Positions 14,001-27,699 of a DNA stretch of 64,000 bases are shown piece after piece. The stretch is taken from positions 1,736,001-1,800,000 of the forward strand of contig NZ_CP071795.1 in assembly GCF_017498485.1 (NCBI RefSeq), written 5' to 3'. The notes under the pieces are model-generated. The model was not told the origin of the DNA. It searched no databases and worked only from the letters and a program-made list of their open reading frames with translations. How positions within the stretch are numbered: position 1 is the stretch's first letter; the number at the start of each line of letters is the position of its first letter. The stretch comes from Polaribacter batillariae (GTDB taxonomy: Bacteria; Bacteroidota; Bacteroidia; Flavobacteriales; Flavobacteriaceae). A program made the translations under genes and the position numbers.

Positions 14001-17000
14001 GCAGTAATAGATAATGTATCTCCGTCTAAGTCTGAATCGTTTGTTAATACTGGTATATTTACTGCAACATTAGGGTCTGTAGATGAAGTATCGTCAATCG
14101 CTACTGGGTTATCGTTAACTGGACTTACCGTAATTTTTAATGTGCTATTTGCTGTGTTAACGCCATCTGTTGCTGTGTATGTAACCGTTGGTACGGCTCC
14201 ATTAAAGTTTAATGCTGGAGTATAATCGTAACTACCATCTGCATTTAATTGAATCGTTCCAGAAGGAATTGTTGCTGTTTGACCTGCATTATAAGTTGTT
14301 CCTCCAACTGTAAATTTAGATACGGTAACTGCATCTCCATCTATATCTATATCATTGGCTAAAACTCCAGATGCTGCATTTACTGATAATGCAGTGTCTT
14401 CTGGTGTTGTATTTGTATCTGCCACTAATGTTGGTGTATCGTTAGTTGGTGTTACTGTAATAATTAATGTTGATGTTGCAACATCAATTGTTCCGTCGGA
14501 AACTGTATATGTAACTGTTGGTACGGTTCCATTAAAGTTTGCTGCTGGTGCAAATACGTAACCACCATCTGTATTAATTGTAATTGTTCCTTCTGTAATT
14601 GTAATAGGGTTTCCTGCAGTAACAGTTGTTCCTCCTACTTCGAATTGCGATACTGTAATTGAATTACCATCTATATCTGAATCGTTCTTTAAAACTCCAT
14701 TTGCTCCTGTAACTGTTAATGTTACATCTTCTAGGGTTGTATTTGTATCTGCTACTGCAGTTGGGGCATCATTAATAGGGTTTATCGTAAGTGTTAATGT
14801 GCTATTTGCAGTATTAGAACCATCTGAAATTGTATAGTTTACAACTGGTACTGCTCCATTATAGTTTAATGCTGGGGTAAATGAATAACTACCATCTGCA
14901 TTTACTTTTATAACACCTTCTGCAATTGTTGCAGATGTTCCTGCTGTATAAACTGTTCCGTTGATTGTAAACCTGGTTACTGAAATTGCATCTCCTTCTG
15001 GATCTGAATCGTTGTTTAATAATCCGCTTGCGGCAGCAACATTTAATGCGACATCTTCGTCTGTAGAATTTGTATCTGCTACTGCTACTGGAACGTCGTT
15101 AACTGGTGTTACGTTAATATTTAATGTTGTAGATGCTGTTAAAATACCATCTGTAATTGTATAGGTTACTTGTGGAATGTTTCCATTAAAATTTGGTGCT
15201 GGAACGTAAGTATAACCTCCATTTGAATCTAGTTTGATAGTTCCTGCTGCTGTTGTAGCTGTTTCTCCTGCCAAATAAGAAGTTCCGTCAACTGTAAATC
15301 CTGAAACATTAATCGCATCTCCATCTATATCCGAGTCATTTTTAAGAACTCCGTTTGCTGGTGCAACTGTTAATGTTACATCTTCTGTAGTTGTGTTTGT
15401 ATCTGCAACTGCTGTTGGGGCATCATTAACGGTATTTACAGTTAATCTTAAGGTGCTGTTAGTTGTACTTGTACCATCTGTTATGGTATAATTAATTACA
15501 GGAACTGGTCCATTATAATTGGTGGCTGGTATGAATGTGTAACTACCATCAGAATTAATTTTTACAACTCCTTCTGCAATTGTTGCTGGGGTTCCTGCTG
15601 TAAATGTATTTCCGCCCACTGTAAATTGTGTTACTGTTAATGGATCGTTTTCAGGATCTGTATCATTCTTTAATAATCCATTAGCTGCTGTTACATCTAA
15701 TTGTGTGTCTTCGTTTGTAGCATTTGTATCTGTTAATGCTACTGGCGAATCGTTTACTGGTGTTACATTAATATTTAATGTAGATGTTGCAGTATCTGTA
15801 CCATCTGTTGCTGTGTAAGTAACTTGTGGATACGCTCCATTAAAGTTTGGTGCTGGTGTAAATACATAACTACCATCTGCATTTAATCTTAAAGTACCTT
15901 CTGTTAAAGTTGCTGTAGTTCCTGCTGTAAAATCTGTACCGCCAACTGTAAATTTTGTTACAGAGATTGTATTGTTCTCTTTATCTGTATCATTTTTAAG
16001 AACTCCGTTTGCTGCGGCAACTGTTAGTTGTGTATCTTCTGTTGTTGTATTTGTGTCTGCAACTAAATCTGGTGCATCGTTTACTGGAGTTACCGTAATT
16101 TTTAAGGTTGTATTTGAGGTGTTTACACCATCTGAAACTGTGTAAGTAATCGTTGGAACAGTGCCATTAAAATTCGCTGCTGGTGTAAATGAATAACTAC
16201 CATCTGAATTTAATTTGATTGAACCTTCTGTTAATGGTGCTGTATCTCCTGGATTATAGGTGGTTCCTCCAACAGTAAATTTAGTAACTGTTAAGGCATC
16301 CATATCTATATCGGAATCATTTTTAAGAACCCCGTTTGCAGTTGTTACTGTTAAGGTAACATCTTCTGCAACAGTATTTGTATCTGGAACTGCTGTTGGC
16401 GCATCGTTAATTGGATTTACCTTAATATCTAAGGTACTTGTTGTAGATAAATTACCATCTGAAACGGTGTAAGTAACTTGGGGTACATCTCCATTGAAAT
16501 TTAAAGCTGGTTGAAAAGTATAACTACCATCTGCATTTATTTTTAAGGTTCCTTCTGTTAAAACTACATCTGTTCCAATAGTTCTGGTTGCACCATTTAC
16601 AGTATAACCTGTAACCATTAACGGGTCGTTATCTACGTCTGAATCGTTTTTAAGAATTCCATTTGCTGCTGTAACTGTTAATAAAACATCTTCGTTTGTT
16701 GTATTTGTATCTGGGCTAGCAACTGGTCTATCGTTAACAGGATTTACTTTAATATCTAAAGTAGCTGTTGTCGTTGTTGTTCCATCTGAAACTGTGTATG
16801 TAACTTGTGGAAAATCTCCATTGAAATCTCCTGCTGGAGTAAATGTGTAACTACCATCTGATTTTACAACTAAAGTTCCTTCTGTAATTGTTACAGTAGT
16901 TCCTGCTGGATAAGAAGTTCCGCCAATAGTAATTTGAGTTACTGTTATTGGATTTCCATCTATATCTGAGTCGTTTTTAAGAACACCGTTTGCAGCTGTA

Positions 17001-20000
17001 ACAGTTAAAGTAGCTCCTTCATTTACTGTATTTGTATCTGCTACTGCTACTGGAACATCGTTTGTTGGTGTAATTGTAATACCAATAGTTGCTTGGTTTG
17101 CTGAAGTTACTCCATCGTTATCTTTAATAGTATATTTAATATTTGCAGAACCATTAAAGTTTGCAACTGGAGTAAATACTACATCTCCATTTGCATTTAC
17201 GGTGTACGTTCCTACTCCAGAAATTACTAATGGTGTATTAGAATCTCCAAAATTTGATGCATCATTAGGATCTATTAATCTTACTGTTGATGGATCTACT
17301 GTTCCATCGTCTGTATCGTTGGTTCCAATTGCTGCAATTGTTACAGGATTGTCTTCATTTGCAACATTTCCTAAATTATCTACTGCTACTGGTGGATCGT
17401 TAACTGGAGTGACTGAAAGATTTAAAGTCGCATCTACATCTATTGTTCCATCCGTCATTGTATAAGTTACTTCTGGTACATTTCCATTAAAATTTGTAGT
17501 GGGTGTAAAAGTGTAACTACCATCTGATAATAATGTAAATACTCCTTCTGTTAAAGTAACTGCTGTACCTGCTGGGTAAGTTGTCCCATTGATTTCGAAC
17601 TCTTTAACGCTTATTGCTCCATCTAAATCTGAATCGTTCTTAAGAACACCATTTGCTGCTGTAACTATTAATTTAGTATCTTCTGGTGTTGTATTGGTAT
17701 CTGCTACTGCTACTGGAGCATCGTTTGTTGGATTTACAGTAATATTTAATGTACTTGTATCGTTTGTTGTTAAACCAGAACTGTCTGTAACTGTGTAGGT
17801 GATTTCTGGAATTGCCCCATTAAAGTTTGCTACTGGAATAAATTCGTAACTACCATCTTCGTTAATTTTTATTGAACCAACATTTGGAATGCTTGTAACT
17901 GTACCAATTGTTTTTGTACCTGGAATTCCTGCAATTGTATAGTTTACTACTTTTAAAGGATCTAAGTTACCATCTGTATCGTTTTTAAGAATTCCATTTG
18001 CTGCTGTAACTGTTAAAGTTGTGTCTTCATTTACCGAATTTGTATCTGGGTTTGCAACTGGTGGAAAAGGCGAAATAGGCACTGTAACATTTACAACTGC
18101 TGTGTCTGTTCCTCCATTTCCATCAGAAATTTCATAAGTAAAGCTATCTGTACCATTATTAAATCCTGCATTTGGAGTATATTTTACTGTTCCATCTGCA
18201 TTTATAGTTGCTGTTCCATTGGTTGGTTGCACAGTAATACTACTTACTGTAATGGTGTCGCCATCCAAATCATTGTCGTTTGTTAAAACAGGAATGTCTA
18301 TAGCAACCCCTGGATCTGTACCAGCTATATCGTTTGTGGCAACTGGAGCATCGTTTACTGGGGTTACTGTAATGTTTAATTTCGCATTGTCGGTATTTGT
18401 GCCATCGCTTACTGTGTAGGTAATCTCTGGAACGGTGCCGTTAAAGTCTGCTACGGGTACAAAACTATAACTACCATCTGCATTTACTGTAATCGTTCCT
18501 ACATTAGGTATGGCTCTTACTCCTGGTGTTGTTGGGCTTACTGGTACTGTTGTTCCGCCAACTACAAATTGAGTGATACTTAAAGTGTCGCCATCTACAT
18601 CTGAATCGTTTGTATCAATCAATCCATTTGCTTTATCGACATTTAAAGGTTGGTCTTCATCTACAGAAGCCACATCATCTTCTGCTACTGGAGCATCGTT
18701 TTGTGGATTGATTGTGATCGTTAAGGTACTTGTTTCTGAGCTAGTTCCGTCTGTGGCTGTATAGGTAATTACTGGAACTGGCCCTACATAGTCTTTTGCG
18801 GGTGCGAAAACATAACCTCCATCTGCATTCATTTGGAAAGTTCCTACATTTGGTATCGTAACTGCTGGGTCGCCTGCATTGGTGCTGCCTGCAACTCCTG
18901 CAATGGTAAAGCTAGAAACGGTTAACGTTGTTCCTGCATCTACATCTGTATCATTTTGTAACACTCCATTGGCGCCTGTTACTGTTAAGGTAACATCTTC
19001 GTTTGTTGAATTCGTGTCTGCTACCAATACTGGAGCATCGTTTACTGGGGTTACTGTAATGTTTAATTTCGCATTGTCGGTATTTGTGCCATCGCTTACT
19101 GTGTAGGTAATCTCTGGAACGGTGCCGTTAAAGTCTGCTACGGGTACAAAACTATAACTACCATCTGCATTTACTGTAATCGTTCCTACATTAGGTATGG
19201 CTCTTACTCCTGGTGTTGTTGGGCTTACTGGTACTGTTGTTCCGCCAACTACAAATTGAGTGATACTTAAGGTGTCGCCATCTACATCTGAATCGTTTGT
19301 ATCAATCAATCCATTTGCTTTATCGACATTTAAAGGTTGGTCTTCATCTACAGAAGCCACATCATCTTCTGCTACTGGAGCATCGTTTTGTGGATTGATT
19401 GTGATCGTTAAGGTACTTGTTTCTGAGGTAGTTCCGTCTGTGGCTGTATAGGTAATTACTGGAACTGGCCCTACATAGTCTTTTGCGGGTGCGAAAACAT
19501 AACCTCCATCTGCATTCATTTGGAAAGTTCCTACATTTGGAATCGTAACTGCTGGGTCGCCTGCATTGGTGCTGCCTGCAACTCCTGCAATGGTAAAGCT
19601 AGAAACAGTTAACGTTGTTCCTGCATCTACATCTGTATCATTTTGTAACACTCCATTCGCACCTGTTACTGTTAAGGTAACATCTTCGTTTGTTGAATTC
19701 GTGTCTGCTACCAATACTGGAGCATCGTTTACTGGGGTTACTGTAATGTTTAAAGTTGAATTTACCGAATTTGTGCCATCGCTTACTGTGTAGGTAATCT
19801 CTGGAACGGTGCCGTTAAAGTCTGCTACGGGTACAAAACTATAACTACCATCTGCATTTACTGTAATCGTTCCTACATTAGGTATGGCTCTTACTCCTGG
19901 TGTTGTTGGGCTTACTGGTACTGTTGTTCCGCCAACTACAAATTGAGTGATACTTAAGGTGTCGCCATCTACATCTGAATCGTTTGTATCAATCAATCCA

Positions 20001-23000
20001 TTTGCTTTATCGACATTTAAAGGCTGGTCTTCATCTACAGAAGCCACATCATCTTCTGCTACTGGAGCATCGTTTTGTGGATTGATTGTGATTGTTAAGG
20101 TACTTGTTTCTGAGGTAGTTCCGTCTGTGGCTGTATAGGTAATTACTGGAACTGGCCCTACATAGTCTTTTGCTGGTGCGAAAACATAACCTCCATCTGC
20201 ATTCATTTGGAAAGTTCCTACATTTGGTATCGTAACTGCTGGGTCGCCTGCATTGGTGCTGCCTGCAACTCCTGCAATGGTAAAGCTAGAAACGGTTAAC
20301 GTTGTTCCTGCATCTACATCTGTATCATTTTGTAACACTCCATTGGCGCCTGTTACTGTTAAGGTAACATCTTCGTTTGTTGAATTCGTGTCTGCTACCA
20401 ATACTGGAGCATCGTTTACTGGGGTTACTGTAATGTTTAATTTCGCATTGTCGGTATTTGTGCCATCGCTTACTGTGTAGGTAATCTCTGGAACGGTGCC
20501 GTTAAAGTCTGCTACGGGTACAAAGCTATAACTACCATCTGCATTTACTGTAATCGTTCCTACATTAGGTATGGCTCTTACTCCTGGTGTTGTTGGGCTT
20601 ACTGGTACTGTTGTTCCGCCAACTACAAATTGAGTGATACTTAAAGTGTCGCCATCTACATCTGAATCGTTTGTATCAATCAATCCATTTGCTTTATCGA
20701 CATTTAAAGGTTGGTCTTCATCTACAGAAGCCACATCATCTTCTGCTACTGGAGCATCGTTTTGTGGATTGATTGTGATTGTTAAGGTACTTGTTTCTGA
20801 GGTAGTTCCGTCTGTGGCTGTATAGGTAATTACTGGAACTGGCCCTACATAGTCTTTTGCGGGTGCGAAAACATAACCTCCATCTGCATTCATTTGGAAA
20901 GTTCCTACATTTGGTATCGTAACTGCTGGGTCGCCTGCATTGGTGCTGCCTGCAACTCCTGCAATGGTAAAGCTAGAAACGGTTAACGTTGTTCCTGCAT
21001 CTACATCTGTATCATTTTGTAACACTCCATTGGCGCCTGTTACTGTTAAGGTAACATCTTCGTTTGTTGAATTCGTGTCTGCTACCAATACTGGAGCATC
21101 GTTTACTGGGGTTACTGTAATGTTTAAAGTTGAATTTACCGAATTTGTGCCATCGCTTACTGTATAAGTCACTTGAGGTACTGCACCATTAAAATTTGCA
21201 GCTGGTACAAAAGCATAACTACCATCTGTGTTTATGGTTAATGTTCCTGTTCCTGCAATTGTAGTGCTTCCTCCTGAAGTAGGGTTTACAGGAACTGTTG
21301 TTCCATTTACTACAAATTGAGTAATGCTTAGTGGGTTTGCATCTACATCGACATCATTATTTAATAACCCATCTACCGCTAATACATTTAGTGTAACATC
21401 TTCTGTTGTTGATCCAGAATCTGGCTGTGCAACTGGTGCATCGTTTACTGGAGTTACACTAATATCTAATGTAGCTTGGTTAGAAACCAAACCGTCATTG
21501 TCTTTTACGGTATATAAAATATCTGCAGCACCATTAAAGTTTTCTAAAGGTGTAAAAACAACTGTTCCTGCACCATTTACTGTATAAGTACCAACATTTG
21601 CTATTACTAAAGGTGTTCCTGATGTTCCTGTATTTGCAGGATTACTTGGATCAATTAAAATAATTGTTGTTGGATCTATGGTTCCATCTACATCTGTATC
21701 ATTTGCTCCAATAGTCGTTAGTGTTTGAACTGCTCCTTCTAAACCTGTGGAAGAATCGTTATTTGCAACTGGTGCATCATTTACATCTGTAACAGCAATA
21801 TCTATATTTGCTTCGTTTGAAATATTGTTATTACTATCTTTAATTGTATATTTTATATCTGCATCTCCATTGAAATTTAAAACGGGTGTAAAGGTTACAT
21901 TTCCTAATGGATCTACTGTATATGTACCAACGTTTGCAATTACTAAAGGAGTTCCTGTTTTTCCTGTATTTGATGCATTATTTGGGTCTATTAATGTAAT
22001 TGTTGATGCATCTGGAGTTGTGTCTTCTACATCTGTATCATTTGCTCCAATAGTACTTACTGTAATTGGAGTATCTTCATTTGTACTATTATTTAAATCA
22101 TCTACTGCAACTGGTGGGTTATTATTAACGGTTAAAGTTGCTGATGGAGTTGAAGTGATAGTACAAGCATAATCTGTTTTAGAAATAATTACTTGATATT
22201 TATATCCGTTTTGTGCAGTTGTTAAGTTTGATATTGTTAACTCGTTTGTGGTTGCTCCTGCGTAATTGCCCCCATTTGTAATGTCTGTAAAAATGGTGCC
22301 ACCATCTGTGCTTTCTTGCCATTGGAAAACTGTACCTGTAGAAACCACATTAAATGTAGCAGAACCTGCAATAAAGCCTGTTTGGTTTGATGGTTGTGTA
22401 CTAATTACAACAGGGGTTCCTGCTGTAGTTACATTTGTATTTGTGCCTGAGTATGCTGTTGTAAAACCTGTTACTTTACCATCTGCTCCATACCCTGTAC
22501 CTGCAACTTCTCCTGGTTTTGTTGTACTTACTATATGCCCAGCTTCTGTAACATCTGGACAAGAATCGTTATCTGAATCTGTATCTTGGTGATTTGGAAT
22601 TCCATCTCCATCTGTATCGAAAGTGGTTACAATTCCGTTTGCATTTAAAGTACCAACGTCTGGGTCTTTGTAGTCTGGAGTTCCATCATTGTCTGAATCT
22701 GCATCTGGATTTACATTTCCAGGAGTTTCTGCAGTATCTAAAATTCCGTCATTATCATCATCTAAATCAATTGCATCTGCAATACCATCTTTGTCTGCAT
22801 CTGCTATATCTCTAAAATCTACATCTCCACCCGAAGCAACGTCGTTGTCTTCATCTGGAGAATTATCTGCTTGCGTATTGTCTAAACTACCATTTACATC
22901 TACGTAATCATCTGCTGAGTCAAAACTATTGTCTAAACCGTTTATACCTACAGTATTATTGGTTGTACCATCTCCATCTGTATCTGCTGTTGCATTGCCA

Positions 23001-26000
23001 AATTCTACGATGTCTTTTATTAAATCGTTGTCGGAATCTAAGTCTAAGTAATCTGGATTGTCTGTACCATCTGTATTTACAGGGTTTAATGCTGTACCAC
23101 CATTTGTAGTATCGTATGCATTATCTAAACCATCTTTGTCTGTATCTGAACCTGATGGCGCAATATAACCAGTTGTTGATTGTGCTTCTATGTTATCTGG
23201 AATGGTATCGTTATCTGAGTCTAAATCTAAATAGTTTGGATTGCTATCTGAATCTGAATTTACAGGAACTATTGGTGTACCTCCTAATGCTGTATTTACA
23301 TTTCCATCTCTATCATCATAAGGGTCTAAGGCATCTGCTAAACCATCTGAATCTGAATCGTTTGCAGTACCTGCACCATATTCTCCATCACCATCTGGAT
23401 CTATACCTCCTGCTTCTATAACATCTGCAATACCATCATTATCTGAATCTAAATCTAAGAAGTTTTTAATACCATCTAAATCTGTATCTGCATTTGTTAA
23501 ATTAGAAGTTGTACTTGTACCTGCAGTAGTGGTATCTGGAGATACGTCTAAAGGAATTCCTAAAGAGTTTACTTTTGTGCTGTCTAAAACTCCTGTTTCT
23601 GGTTGTCCATTTCCATCTGGGTCATTGGTACCTCCTGCTTCTGTGTAATCTGTAATTCCATCTCCATCTGAATCTAAATCGAAATAATTTGGAATACCAT
23701 CTCCATCTGAATCTGATGGGTTTGTTCTTGGATCGTTATCCATATCCAAGTTTAAGTCTTCATCTGTATCTAAAATTCCGTCATTATCATCATCTAAATC
23801 TACTGTATCGTTAATACCATCTCCATCATTATCTTGTGTAGAGGCTTCACGAAAATCTCTATCACCTCCTGTTGGATCTATATCTGGTTGTGAAGAAGGT
23901 GTTTGGTTACCATTGGTTCCATTATTTGCAGTTCCTGTTCCAGAAACTAAGTCAAAAATATCTGCTAAACCATCTCCATCTGCATCTACAAAATTTGCTG
24001 GGTCTATTATTCCATTATTATCTACATCTAAAATAGCATCAATTGAGTCGTCTATATTATTTTCTGAAATATCTAAAATTCCATCATTTTCTGAATCTGT
24101 ATCTGCATAATCTGGTGCAGAACCTCCATCTGTATTGGTATATCCAATACCTGCACCACCATTATCTACGTCATATGCATCATCTATACCATCGTTATCG
24201 GTATCAACTCCTAAAGGTGCTACATAAAGTGTTGTTGATTGTCCTTCGATATTGTCTATAATACCATCATTATCGATATCGATATCTAAATAATTTTTTA
24301 CACCATCTCCATCTCTATCTTGGTTGAAGCCAAAGCCTCCTAAAATATTTCCTGCAGCATCTGGATCGTTTGTGTCTGCTAAACCGTCGTTGTCTGTATC
24401 TACAGGAATTCCTGTTCCTACAATACCATTATTGTCTCCATCTGTCACTTGAAAGTTTCCTTCGAAAGTATCTGGAAGACCATCTCCGTCTGAATCTAAA
24501 TCTAAATAGTTTGGTAGTGAATCTGTATCTGAATTTAAGAATGTTGGAAAAGTTACTTCTGCATCAATTGTGTCATGCCAACCATTGTTGTCTGCGTCTA
24601 TAAAACCATCTATAATACCATCGTTATTTGTATCGTTATATGTTGCATTGTTAGAGAATGCTTCTTCGGTATCTGATATACCATCGTTGTCTGAGTCTCT
24701 GTCTAAAAAGTTAAAAAGACCTGCAATACTATCTGAACTTGCATCTGTGTTAATTGGGTTGTTTGCTGCGATACCACTTTCTGCTGCAGTTTCTAAACCG
24801 TCTGCAAAACCGTTTGCACCAACGCTAACTGCTGCTGCGTCTGCAATACCATCGTTATTGGCATCTGCATATCCTGCTTCAATAACATCTGGAATTCCAT
24901 CGTTATCTGAGTCTAAGTCTAAGTGGTTTGGAATGCCATCACCATCAAAATCAAATCCTGCTGCTATTCCGTTTCCATCTAATGTTCCTGAATCTGGATC
25001 TAAATAGTTTGGTGTACCATCGTTATCTGCATCTGCAGTTGGATCTGTTCCAAAACCTTCTGCAACATCTAAGATACCATCGTTGTCTGAATCTAAATCT
25101 ACAATATCTGCAACACCATCGTTATCGGAATCTGGATTTACAGTGATTGTTAATGTTGATGAAGCTGTACCTGGAGTTCCTGGATTATTATCAGTAATAT
25201 TATACGTAACTACTGGAACTGGACCAAAATAACCTGTATCTGGTGTAAATACATAGCTACCATCTGCATTTAATTTTAATGAACCAACTCCAGAAATTGT
25301 TGCTGTATTGGTTGCTGTATTGGTTGCTGAATTATCTGCTGTATAGGTTGTTGCACTTCCAGCAACTGTAAATGTGGTTACATTTAAAATTGTGGCTGTA
25401 TCTACATCTGTATCGTTATTTAACACTCCGTTTGCTGCTGTAACTGTTAGTGTTGTGTTTTCTGTTGTAGCGTTTACATCTGCCACTGCAACTGGTGCGT
25501 CGTTTACTGGTGTAATTGTAAAGCCTAGAGTTGCTTCGTTTGAAGCAAAACCACTATTGTCTTTAATGGTATATTTAATATCTGCTGTTCCGTTAAAATT
25601 TGCTTCTGGCGTAAAAACAACAGTTCCTGCTGCATCTACTGTATAGGTTCCTTTTCCTGTAATTACTAGAGGTGTTCCTGTTTTACCTGTGTTTGCAGCA
25701 TTTGTTGGATCTATTAAAATAATTGTTGATGGAACTACGTTGCCATCTTCGTCTGTATCATTAGCACCAATTGTTGTTAATGTAATTGGATTGTCTTCTA
25801 AAGCTGTTCCAGATTCGCCCACTGCTACTGGTAAATCGTTTACTGCTGTAACTGTAATATCTGCAGTTCCTGTTACTGCTGGTGCAATGCCATCTGAAAC
25901 TGTGTATGTAAAATCTCCTGGGTCTGCAACACCATCGTAACTTGTTGGTGCATCGTATTTTAAACCTGCAACTTCTGCTGGTGTTAAGGTGGCTCCGTTT

Positions 26001-27697
26001 GTAACAACATCTCCATTTGCTTTTTTTACTACACCTAATGTTGGTAAACCTGTAACTGTAATTGTTAATGTGTTTCCATCTGGATCTGTTGGAGCCGTTA
26101 AACCTAAAGGTGTGTCTGTACTTTCTTCATTTACCGTAATGGTATTACTACTTGCTACTGGAGGATCGTTTGTAAATGTTGTTAGTGTTCCTGCATTTGA
26201 AGTCACCGGACAAACATAATCTGTCTTAGAAACAATTACCCTAAATTTATAGTTATTTTGCGCAGCTGTAACTCCTGTAATTGTTAGTGTATTTGTAGTT
26301 GCTCCACTATAAACACCTCCATTTAAAATAGTGTTATAAATGGTACCACCATCTGTACTTAATTCCCATTTAAAAACAGTACCATCTGTAGTTACAGAAA
26401 AGGTAGTAGTGCCTCCAACAATAATATTTCTGTTTGGTGGTTGTGCTGTAATTGTTGGTGCTGTACCTGCCGAAGAAACGTTCGCGTTTGTTCCTGTATA
26501 AGCCGTTGTAAAACCTGTTACTCTACCATCTGTAGCATTGTAACCTGTTCCGCTAACTTCACCTGGGTTTGTTGCACTTTCTTTATGACCTGCTTCTATA
26601 ACATCGTTACAACCATCTCCATCTGAATCTGTATCGAATTGATCTATTTTTCCATCTTGATCGATGTCGTATCGATCATCGATATTATCTGAATTTGCAT
26701 CGATAAAGCCTGGTAGTGCTGGATCTTTATAGTCTAAAATTCCGTTGTTATTTGTGTCTAAAAAAGGATTTCCGCTCGTAGCGTTTTCTGCTGTATCTAA
26801 AATTCCATCGTTATCGTCGTCTAAATCACAACCATCTGCTACTCCATCGTTATCATTATCTGCATTATCATCAAAACCTGGACATTTGTCAACAGAGTCT
26901 AAAACGCCATCGCCATCTGTATCGCCATCAACCTTAATAATTACTGTTGCAGTATCGCAATTTGTTGTGTTTACTTTTTCGCAAATTTTATAAGTTATGG
27001 TATAAGTTCCTGTTGCTGAGTTTGCTGGCACACTAATATTTCCGCTTGCATCTACAGTAACTCCTGTTAAGCCAGCATTATTTTCGATTGTAATATTTAT
27101 ATCTGCGTCTGTAACAGCTACGCCATTTAATAAATCGTTAGTTGTAATATCACCAGATGCACCTCCAGTAATACCGTTGATAACTGTTGCAGAAAAATCG
27201 TCATTTACAGCATCTATATCATTTATTGCTATTACACTTGCAAAAGAGATATCGTCTTCGTGTACATTTTCTGTATGCATAAAAGTTTGCACACTTGTTA
27301 ACTCTGTTGCATTTACAGAAAATGTATTGTCTATTTTTGTTGCTGTAATTTCTGCTGCTGTAATTGTATGTATGCCTTTATAAATCCAACATTCGTTTAC
27401 ATCTAAAATAGCGTTGCTGTTTGTATCTCCACTATCTAAAGTCATGGTGGTTCCTAAAGAAGATGTAAATGTTACTGCATTTAATGCTGTACCTCCTGTA
27501 TTTATAACAGATGCTGTATATTCTATAGTATCTCCAACATTGTCGCTACCATTAGGTGTTGTGGCATTTACAATAATGTTTACACCTTGGGCGTAAGAAA
27601 AACTTGATAAAAGTCCAATTGCCAAAACAAGGAAAAATTTTCTTGCCAGTTTCGGGGTTTTATCTTTTAAGTTGAAAATTGTGTGCATTTTTTTCAT
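2081..27697 (-). CDS. Giant T9SS type B cell-surface adhesin (8538 aa) with cadherin-like and TSP3 repeats
   Basis: One uninterrupted 25.6-kb gene. Rough layout by residue: signal peptide 1-36; DUF11-like domain 37-150; TSP3 aspartate repeats (DxDxDGxxD) 258-400; Ig-like 420-510; three cadherin-like/VCBS domains 512-852; a long TSP3 stretch 852-1710; a second Ig-like 1755-1850; about 41 more cadherin-like domains (motif [15 protein letters not shown]) to 6395; TSP3; an unrecognised domain 6800-7016; TSP3 mixed with four copies of a [12 protein letters not shown] domain 7416-8072; TSP3; and a gliding-motility-associated C-terminal domain (type B CTD) 8442-8538 starting [17 protein letters not shown]. 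This is a predicted calcium-stiffened surface filament exported by T9SS, for adhesion or gliding. It is larger than SprB of Flavobacterium johnsoniae (about 6500 aa), whose gene neighbourhood it resembles. The start at 27697 leaves a 2-nt gap after the preceding stop. Adhesive role is inferred; domains and secretion route are clear. Confidence 0.93.
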   Translation of the reverse strand: MKKMHTIFNLKDKTPKLARKFFLVLAIGLLSSFSYAQGVNIIVNATTPNGSDNVGDTIEYTASVINTGGTALNAVTFTSSLGTTMTLDSGDTNSNAILDVNECWIYKGIHTITAAEITATKIDNTFSVNATELTSVQTFMHTENVHEDDISFASVIAINDIDAVNDDFSATVINGITGGASGDITTNDLLNGVAVTDADINITIENNAGLTGVTVDASGNISVPANSATGTYTITYKICEKVNTTNCDTATVIIKVDGDTDGDGVLDSVDKCPGFDDNADNDNDGVADGCDLDDDNDGILDTAENATSGNPFLDTNNNGILDYKDPALPGFIDANSDNIDDRYDIDQDGKIDQFDTDSDGDGCNDVIEAGHKESATNPGEVSGTGYNATDGRVTGFTTAYTGTNANVSSAGTAPTITAQPPNRNIIVGGTTTFSVTTDGTVFKWELSTDGGTIYNTILNGGVYSGATTNTLTITGVTAAQNNYKFRVIVSKTDYVCPVTSNAGTLTTFTNDPPVASSNTITVNEESTDTPLGLTAPTDPDGNTLTITVTGLPTLGVVKKANGDVVTNGATLTPAEVAGLKYDAPTSYDGVADPGDFTYTVSDGIAPAVTGTADITVTAVNDLPVAVGESGTALEDNPITLTTIGANDTDEDGNVVPSTIILIDPTNAANTGKTGTPLVITGKGTYTVDAAGTVVFTPEANFNGTADIKYTIKDNSGFASNEATLGFTITPVNDAPVAVADVNATTENTTLTVTAANGVLNNDTDVDTATILNVTTFTVAGSATTYTADNSATNTATNTATISGVGSLKLNADGSYVFTPDTGYFGPVPVVTYNITDNNPGTPGTASSTLTITVNPDSDNDGVADIVDLDSDNDGILDVAEGFGTDPTADADNDGTPNYLDPDSGTLDGNGIAAGFDFDGDGIPNHLDLDSDNDGIPDVIEAGYADANNDGIADAAAVSVGANGFADGLETAAESGIAANNPINTDASSDSIAGLFNFLDRDSDNDGISDTEEAFSNNATYNDTNNDGIIDGFIDADNNGWHDTIDAEVTFPTFLNSDTDSLPNYLDLDSDGDGLPDTFEGNFQVTDGDNNGIVGTGIPVDTDNDGLADTNDPDAAGNILGGFGFNQDRDGDGVKNYLDIDIDNDGIIDNIEGQSTTLYVAPLGVDTDNDGIDDAYDVDNGGAGIGYTNTDGGSAPDYADTDSENDGILDISENNIDDSIDAILDVDNNGIIDPANFVDADGDGLADIFDLVSGTGTANNGTNGNQTPSSQPDIDPTGGDRDFREASTQDNDGDGINDTVDLDDDNDGILDTDEDLNLDMDNDPRTNPSDSDGDGIPNYFDLDSDGDGITDYTEAGGTNDPDGNGQPETGVLDSTKVNSLGIPLDVSPDTTTAGTSTTSNLTNADTDLDGIKNFLDLDSDNDGIADVIEAGGIDPDGDGEYGAGTANDSDSDGLADALDPYDDRDGNVNTALGGTPIVPVNSDSDSNPNYLDLDSDNDTIPDNIEAQSTTGYIAPSGSDTDKDGLDNAYDTTNGGTALNPVNTDGTDNPDYLDLDSDNDLIKDIVEFGNATADTDGDGTTNNTVGINGLDNSFDSADDYVDVNGSLDNTQADNSPDEDNDVASGGDVDFRDIADADKDGIADAIDLDDDNDGILDTAETPGNVNPDADSDNDGTPDYKDPDVGTLNANGIVTTFDTDGDGIPNHQDTDSDNDSCPDVTEAGHIVSTTKPGEVAGTGYGADGKVTGFTTAYSGTNTNVTTAGTPVVISTQPSNQTGFIAGSATFNVVSTGTVFQWQESTDGGTIFTDITNGGNYAGATTNELTISNLTTAQNGYKYQVIISKTDYACTITSTPSATLTVNNNPPVAVDDLNNSTNEDTPITVSTIGANDTDVEDTTPDASTITLIDPNNASNTGKTGTPLVIANVGTYTVDPLGNVTFTPVLNFNGDADIKYTIKDSNNNISNEANIDIAVTDVNDAPVANNDSSTGLEGAVQTLTTIGANDTDVDGTIDPTTIILIDPSNPANTGTSGTPLVIANVGTYTVNGAGTVVFTPLENFNGAADILYTVKDNDGLVSNQATLDISVTPVNDAPVAQPDSGSTTEDVTLNVLAVDGLLNNDVDVDANPLSITQFVVNGTTVPVNPTSGGSTTIAGTGTLTINTDGSYAFVPAANFNGAVPQVTYTVSDGTNSVNSTLNITVTPVNDAPVLVADTNSTNEDVTLTVTGANGVLQNDTDVDAGTTLTVSSFTIAGVAGSTNAGDPAVTIPNVGTFQMNADGGYVFAPAKDYVGPVPVITYTATDGTTSETSTLTITINPQNDAPVAEDDVASVDEDQPLNVDKANGLIDTNDSDVDGDTLSITQFVVGGTTVPVSPTTPGVRAIPNVGTITVNADGSYSFVPVADFNGTVPEITYTVSDGTNTDNAKLNITVTPVNDAPVLVADTNSTNEDVTLTVTGANGVLQNDTDVDAGTTLTVSSFTIAGVAGSTNAGDPAVTIPNVGTFQMNADGGYVFAPAKDYVGPVPVITYTATDGTTSETSTLTITINPQNDAPVAEDDVASVDEDQPLNVDKANGLIDTNDSDVDGDTLSITQFVVGGTTVPVSPTTPGVRAIPNVGTITVNADGSYSFVPVADFNGTVPEITYTVSDGTNSVNSTLNITVTPVNDAPVLVADTNSTNEDVTLTVTGANGVLQNDTDVDAGTTLTVSSFTIAGVAGSTNAGDPAVTIPNVGTFQMNADGGYVFAPAKDYVGPVPVITYTATDGTTSETSTLTITINPQNDAPVAEDDVASVDEDQPLNVDKANGLIDTNDSDVDGDTLSITQFVVGGTTVPVSPTTPGVRAIPNVGTITVNADGSYSFVPVADFNGTVPEITYTVSDGTNTDNAKLNITVTPVNDAPVLVADTNSTNEDVTLTVTGANGVLQNDTDVDAGTTLTVSSFTIAGVAGSTNAGDPAVTIPNVGTFQMNADGGYVFAPAKDYVGPVPVITYTATDGTSSETSTLTITINPQNDAPVAEDDVASVDEDQPLNVDKANGLIDTNDSDVDGDTLSITQFVVGGTTVPVSPTTPGVRAIPNVGTITVNADGSYSFVPVADFNGTVPEITYTVSDGTNTDNAKLNITVTPVNDAPVATNDIAGTDPGVAIDIPVLTNDNDLDGDTITVSSITVQPTNGTATINADGTVKYTPNAGFNNGTDSFTYEISDGNGGTDTAVVNVTVPISPFPPVANPDTNSVNEDTTLTVTAANGILKNDTDGNLDPLKVVNYTIAGIPGTKTIGTVTSIPNVGSIKINEDGSYEFIPVANFNGAIPEITYTVTDSSGLTTNDTSTLNITVNPTNDAPVAVADTNTTPEDTKLIVTAANGVLKNDSDLDGAISVKEFEINGTTYPAGTAVTLTEGVFTLLSDGSYTFTPTTNFNGNVPEVTYTMTDGTIDVDATLNLSVTPVNDPPVAVDNLGNVANEDNPVTIAAIGTNDTDDGTVDPSTVRLIDPNDASNFGDSNTPLVISGVGTYTVNANGDVVFTPVANFNGSANIKYTIKDNDGVTSANQATIGITITPTNDVPVAVADTNTVNEGATLTVTAANGVLKNDSDIDGNPITVTQITIGGTSYPAGTTVTITEGTLVVKSDGSYTFTPAGDFNGDFPQVTYTVSDGTTTTTATLDIKVNPVNDRPVASPDTNTTNEDVLLTVTAANGILKNDSDVDNDPLMVTGYTVNGATRTIGTDVVLTEGTLKINADGSYTFQPALNFNGDVPQVTYTVSDGNLSTTSTLDIKVNPINDAPTAVPDTNTVAEDVTLTVTTANGVLKNDSDIDMDALTVTKFTVGGTTYNPGDTAPLTEGSIKLNSDGSYSFTPAANFNGTVPTITYTVSDGVNTSNTTLKITVTPVNDAPDLVADTNTTTEDTQLTVAAANGVLKNDTDKENNTISVTKFTVGGTDFTAGTTATLTEGTLRLNADGSYVFTPAPNFNGAYPQVTYTATDGTDTATSTLNINVTPVNDSPVALTDTNATNEDTQLDVTAANGLLKNDTDPENDPLTVTQFTVGGNTFTAGTPATIAEGVVKINSDGSYTFIPATNYNGPVPVINYTITDGTSTTNSTLRLTVNTVNDAPTAVADTNTTTEDVTLTVAPANGVLKNDSDIDGDAINVSGFTVDGTSYLAGETATTAAGTIKLDSNGGYTYVPAPNFNGNIPQVTYTITDGILTASTTLNINVTPVNDVPVAVADTNSTDEDVALNVAAASGLLNNDSDPEGDAISVTRFTINGTVYTAGTSATIAEGVIKVNADGSYSFTPALNYNGAVPVVNYTISDGSNTANSTLTLTINPINDAPTAVADTNTTLEDVTLTVTGANGVLKNDSDIDGNSITVSQFEVGGTTVTAGNPITITEGTITINTDGGYVFAPAANFNGTVPTVTYTVSDGTIDVATSTLIITVTPTNDTPTLVADTNTTPEDTALSVNAASGVLANDIDIDGDAVTVSKFTVGGTTYNAGQTATIPSGTIQLNADGSYDYTPALNFNGAVPTVTYTATDGVNTANSTLKITVSPVNDNPVAIDDTSSTDPNVAVNIPVLTNDSDLDGDTLSITAITVGPTKGTAVIFDNGTPGDTSDDVVTYTPQAGFNNGTDTFTYEISDGNGGTDTAVVTITVPQSAFSPVANPDTNITDEEVTLTVADGAAKSLIKNDTDANLNPLTVTQFVAGGTTYAAGATANLPEGDLTINAGGGYVFVPTPNFNGVVPAVNYTITDGQGTPNASSTLTITVNPINDAPVANPDVKTTLEDTTLTVSAADGLLDNDTDIDGDILSVKEFTINGTTYAVGVAVNLPEGSLTINSDGSYKFVPTPNSTANLPQVTYTITDGTIDTVTSTLDISVTSVNDAPVAVDDLGNTTNEDTDLVVATIGGNDTDDDAINPATVTLIDPSNPANTGNSTTSLVITGVGTYTVDNLGNVTFDPVDNYNGPANVNYTVQDNDPTTPLTSNVATIGITVTSVNDIPVVQNETNSTPEDTQLVVSGASTDGLLNNDTDLDGDPLTISTFTIDGDATVYNAGTTAMLTEGTLKVLADGGYIFTPVANFNGTVPQIAYNVTDGNIVTPIAATLDITVTPINDAPVAVNDLGNTTNEDTDLIVATIGGNDTDDGAINPATVTLIDPSNPANTGNSTTSLVITGVGTYTVDNLGNVTFDPVDNYNGPANVNYTIQDNDPTTPLTSNVATIGITVTSVNDIPVVQNETNSTPEDTQLVVSGVSTDGLLNNDTDLDGDPLTISTFVAEGTTYNVGDTAVLNDGTLKINSDGSYIFTPNTNFNGVIPTVIYNVTDGTDTVAGELDISVTSVNDAPVAVDDLGNTTNEDTDLVVATIGGNDTDDGAINPATVTLIDPSNSANTGNSTTSLVITGVGTYSVDNLGNVTFDPADNYNGPANVNYTVQDNDPTTPLTSNVATIGITVTDVNDAPIVADETTTNLIFEDTPYNEPAASGLLINDSDTDGDALSISTYVVDGNTYNAGESANLTEGTLKINTDGSYTFTPALNYFGPVPPITYNVSDGTATTPASLTIAVVPVNDPPVAVADKNTTNEDTVLTVSEANGILANDSDIENDALTVTALMVNGSLATVGTPINLTEGVLTIQSNGSYVFAPAANFNGAVPTVTYTVSDGTDTTTSTLNITVTPVNDVPVAAADTNTTPEDVAITVNAANGLLNNDSDPENNSLTVTSFTVGGTTYVAGNTVSLAEGSLVINSNGSYTFTPATNYNGTVPTVSYTLSDGTNTANSTLDITVTPINDAPVATDDISSTDPGVSVIIPVLPNDMDLDGDTLTIANIVTPPANGTVTINPDGTITYTPNPGFNTGTDVFVYQVCDGNGLCDTATVSVKVPKSLLPPVANPDVRFTSEDVTLTVAASNGLLNNDTDANPGETLTVTKFQINGTSYNAGDTATIAEGTITINADGSYTYVPTANYNGSVPVVNYTISDGTGTAPASSTLTITVSGVNDAPVALPDTNTTPEDTQLSVSATNGLINNDTDADGTPLTLTQFVVNGITNTAGTTITLTEGALTVNGDGSYTFNPAMDYVGPVPQVTYTVTDGVENVTSTLDITVTGVNDAPVAVNDSATTLEDTPVTIPTITGNDTDDNTVDPSTVVLIDPNNPANTGNSSTPLVISGVGTYTVDNLGNVTFTPEPNFNGSADVNYTVEDNDGLVSETPAKISITVTPVNDAPNVVADVNSTTEDTPLTVSSANGVLTNDSDVEGTLLTVLEFTINGTDYPAGTTATIAEGTLVINADGSYTYTPALDYVGSVPQVTYTVSDGINNSSTTLDITVTGQNDAPVAVDDSETTVQNTPVTVATIGGNDTDTDGTVNPSTIVLIDPNNPANTGDSTTLLVVSGQGTYTVDTAGNVTFTPEATFTGVAEINYTIKDDAGLNSNIAKVTITVQSDNDGDGIIDIVDLDDDNDGVPDTVENGGDDSLKDTDNDGIPDYKDTDNITKDDNNDGIDDKYDSDGDGIIDQFDLDGDNDGIPDIVEGGGTDTDGDGKVDNFTDTNNDGLDDNIATTPLTTPDTDGDGVPNYQDIDSDNDGIIDNIEGQDPANYIAPSGVDTDKDGIDDAYDADCTPCGSVTGTPISTPANSDSDTIPNYLDIDADNDGIVDNIEWQTTSGYIAPGVDTDGNGLADVYETMPGSGIPIRNPVNTDGTDTPDYTDTDSDGDGVLDTVEAYDTDGDNVAEPGKVFTGVDTDNDGLDDAFDLNSGGSTDPNGPSNNNQDVTAFPNDQDPGTAEVDFRDKVTFGVLVDTDGDGITDDIDIDDDNDGIIDVVESLGFEPSANANDPNCILPNVSFRNPIYIAGTGVSGSGSVGAKYRFENVIDVTGFGGTGGILDAIVEITDIQGGASLISIDNSTTGNPDAWQPEYTVPTPTGNKAEMAFKVILVNDNTNTLYNISRFSGVIYDIDGANARESVILSRPGLYAVDNETLLNVTDNPATGLVTFQGPDDTYSGVDLSPRLATFFGYYNSASFNIRFSAELLSATSNTNLGSVLFSGCAINGLFDASNTTSATASQTNGVSLPSGPGTFPVFTVNDGIDSDGDGKSDDKDIDSDNDGIPDNVEAQVTGSGYIAPNVGIVDSDNDGLLDAYDDNAVISGLSTVDTDGDKIPDYLDTDSDNDGIDDTKEAGFVKSTANNDADRDGLLDAYDDVPTIGTLFDVNDDQNGGASDLPNLDNPSNPEVDFREIKDNDGDGVPDSVDLDDDNDGIPDTVEQNGNPNRDTDGDGIPDHLDVDSDGDGVNDLTESGFGQTDLNNDGIIDGSDTGSGPNGLFDLIETTPESGATKDSPKDTDKDGTPDFQDIDDDGDGVPTAEEDVVNVNGDPQDDDTDNDGIPNYLDTDDDNDGVPTKDEDNNNNGDFTDDDDNNDGTPDYLDPLDTDNDGIPDSEDPDDDNDGTLDGDDPNPLVPIVIGDVLTVVEGVPGVVNVLTNDDYEPGANTTITDAGTGTATGVVTFDPSTGEMTYTPAAGEEGTTITVDYTVCNTAVTPAVCKTATVTITVQPDNDGDGDPDVTDPDDDNDGNPDITDTDNPLVPTVIGDVLTVVEGVPGVVNVLANDDYEPGANTTITDAGTGTATGVVTFNPSTGEMTYTPAAGEEGTTVTVDYTVCNTAVTPAVCKTATVTITVAGDSDGDGIPDAVDLDDDNDGIPDLVEQNGDPNRDTDGDGIPDHLDVDSDGDGVNDVIESGSGALDQDNDGVIDGADTGSGPNGLFDGVEDTPESGSINYTPMDTDNDGTPDFQDIDDDGDGVPTEFEDVVNVNGDPRDDDTDNDGIPNYLDTDDDNDGVPTKDEDNNNNGDFTDDDDNNDGTPDYLDPLDTDNDGIPDSEDPDDDNDGTLDGDDPNPLVPTVIGDVLTVVEGVPGVVNVLTNDDYEPGANTTITDAGTGTATGVVTFDPSTGEMTYTPAAGEEGTTVTVDYTVCNTAVTPAVCKTATVTITVQPDNDGDGDPDVTDPDDDNDGTLDGDDPNPLVPTVNGDVLTVTVETPGVVNVLTNDDYEPGPNITITDAGTGTARGFVSFNPLTGEMTYIPISGEEGTTVTVDYTVCNTAVTPAVCKTATVTITVAGDSDGDGIPDAVDLDDDNDGIPDLVEQNGDPNRDTDGDGIPDHLDVDSDGDGVNDVIESGSGALDQDNDGVIDGADTGSGPNGLFDGVEDTPESGSINYTPMDTDNDGTPDFQDTDDDGDGVPTEFEDVVNVNGDPRDDDTDNDGIPNYLDTDDDGDGVLTENEDVDVVNGNPEDDDTDNDGIPNYLDIDDDGDGINTKDEDNNNNGSFTDDDEDNDGIPDYLDNDDTDGDGVPDTIDLDDDNDGIPDVVENGGDNTLDTDNDGIPDHLDLDSDGDGITDLQESGSGAPDADSDGVIDGSDTESGANGLFDNLETSKDSGTINYNIRDTDGDGKRDFQDIDDDGDGVLTKDEFMLDCDTDNIPDHLDITNCDLIPNAFSPNGDGVNDTFVIPALSKYPNFKLEIYNRWGNQVYDYENKGKTSPDWWNGYSTGRLTLNDSKPVPVGTYYYIIYFNDGSRKPITGWVYLNR
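3047..5660 (-). repeat. 1.3-kb direct duplication near the 3' end of the giant adhesin gene
   Basis: Two copies with an offset of about 1314-1317 bp run from about 3047 and about 4361. Each holds TSP3 repeats plus [16 protein letters not shown] domains. Long stretches are identical at the base level, for example the segments starting at 3372 and 4686 and those at 4048 and 5365. One of the four VVEGVPGVV domains (near 3480-3740) is more diverged, reading VTVETPGVV. The pattern indicates duplication followed by partial divergence. Confidence 0.8.
11441..13170 (-). repeat. Internal repeats of about 0.68 kb in the giant adhesin gene
   Basis: A landmark string beginning aattccgatggttgcaacat occurs at 11441, 12119 and 12809, so unit lengths are 678 and 690 bp. 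Each unit encodes a [18 protein letters not shown] domain followed by a [18 protein letters not shown] domain; the last (lowest-coordinate) unit differs in its second domain. Many positions are identical at the base level, including synonymous sites. Confidence 0.8.
18373..21120 (-). repeat. Four tandem 687-bp (229-aa) near-identical repeats in the giant adhesin gene
   Basis: The segment holds four units of exactly 687 bp. Each encodes one [19 protein letters not shown] domain and one [19 protein letters not shown] domain (residues about 2193-3108). Copies differ at only scattered bases. The linker entering each unit is one of two types, NSVNSTLN (near 21121 and 19747) or NTDNAKLN (near 20434, 19060 and 18373). 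Exact unit length plus near-identity at synonymous sites points to recent unequal exchange or gene conversion. Confidence 0.93.
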
Positions 27698-27699
27698 CT

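Noticed and set aside
18373..21120. Tandem array dismissed as a pure assembly duplication
   Set aside because: Linkers and scattered bases differ between units, so the copies are distinct, although the true number still depends on read length.
2400..27600. Dozens of plus-strand open frames of 60-145 codons inside the giant gene
   Set aside because: They are antisense shadows created by repetitive Asp/Thr/Val-rich coding sequence; they recur at the repeat periods and have no family features.
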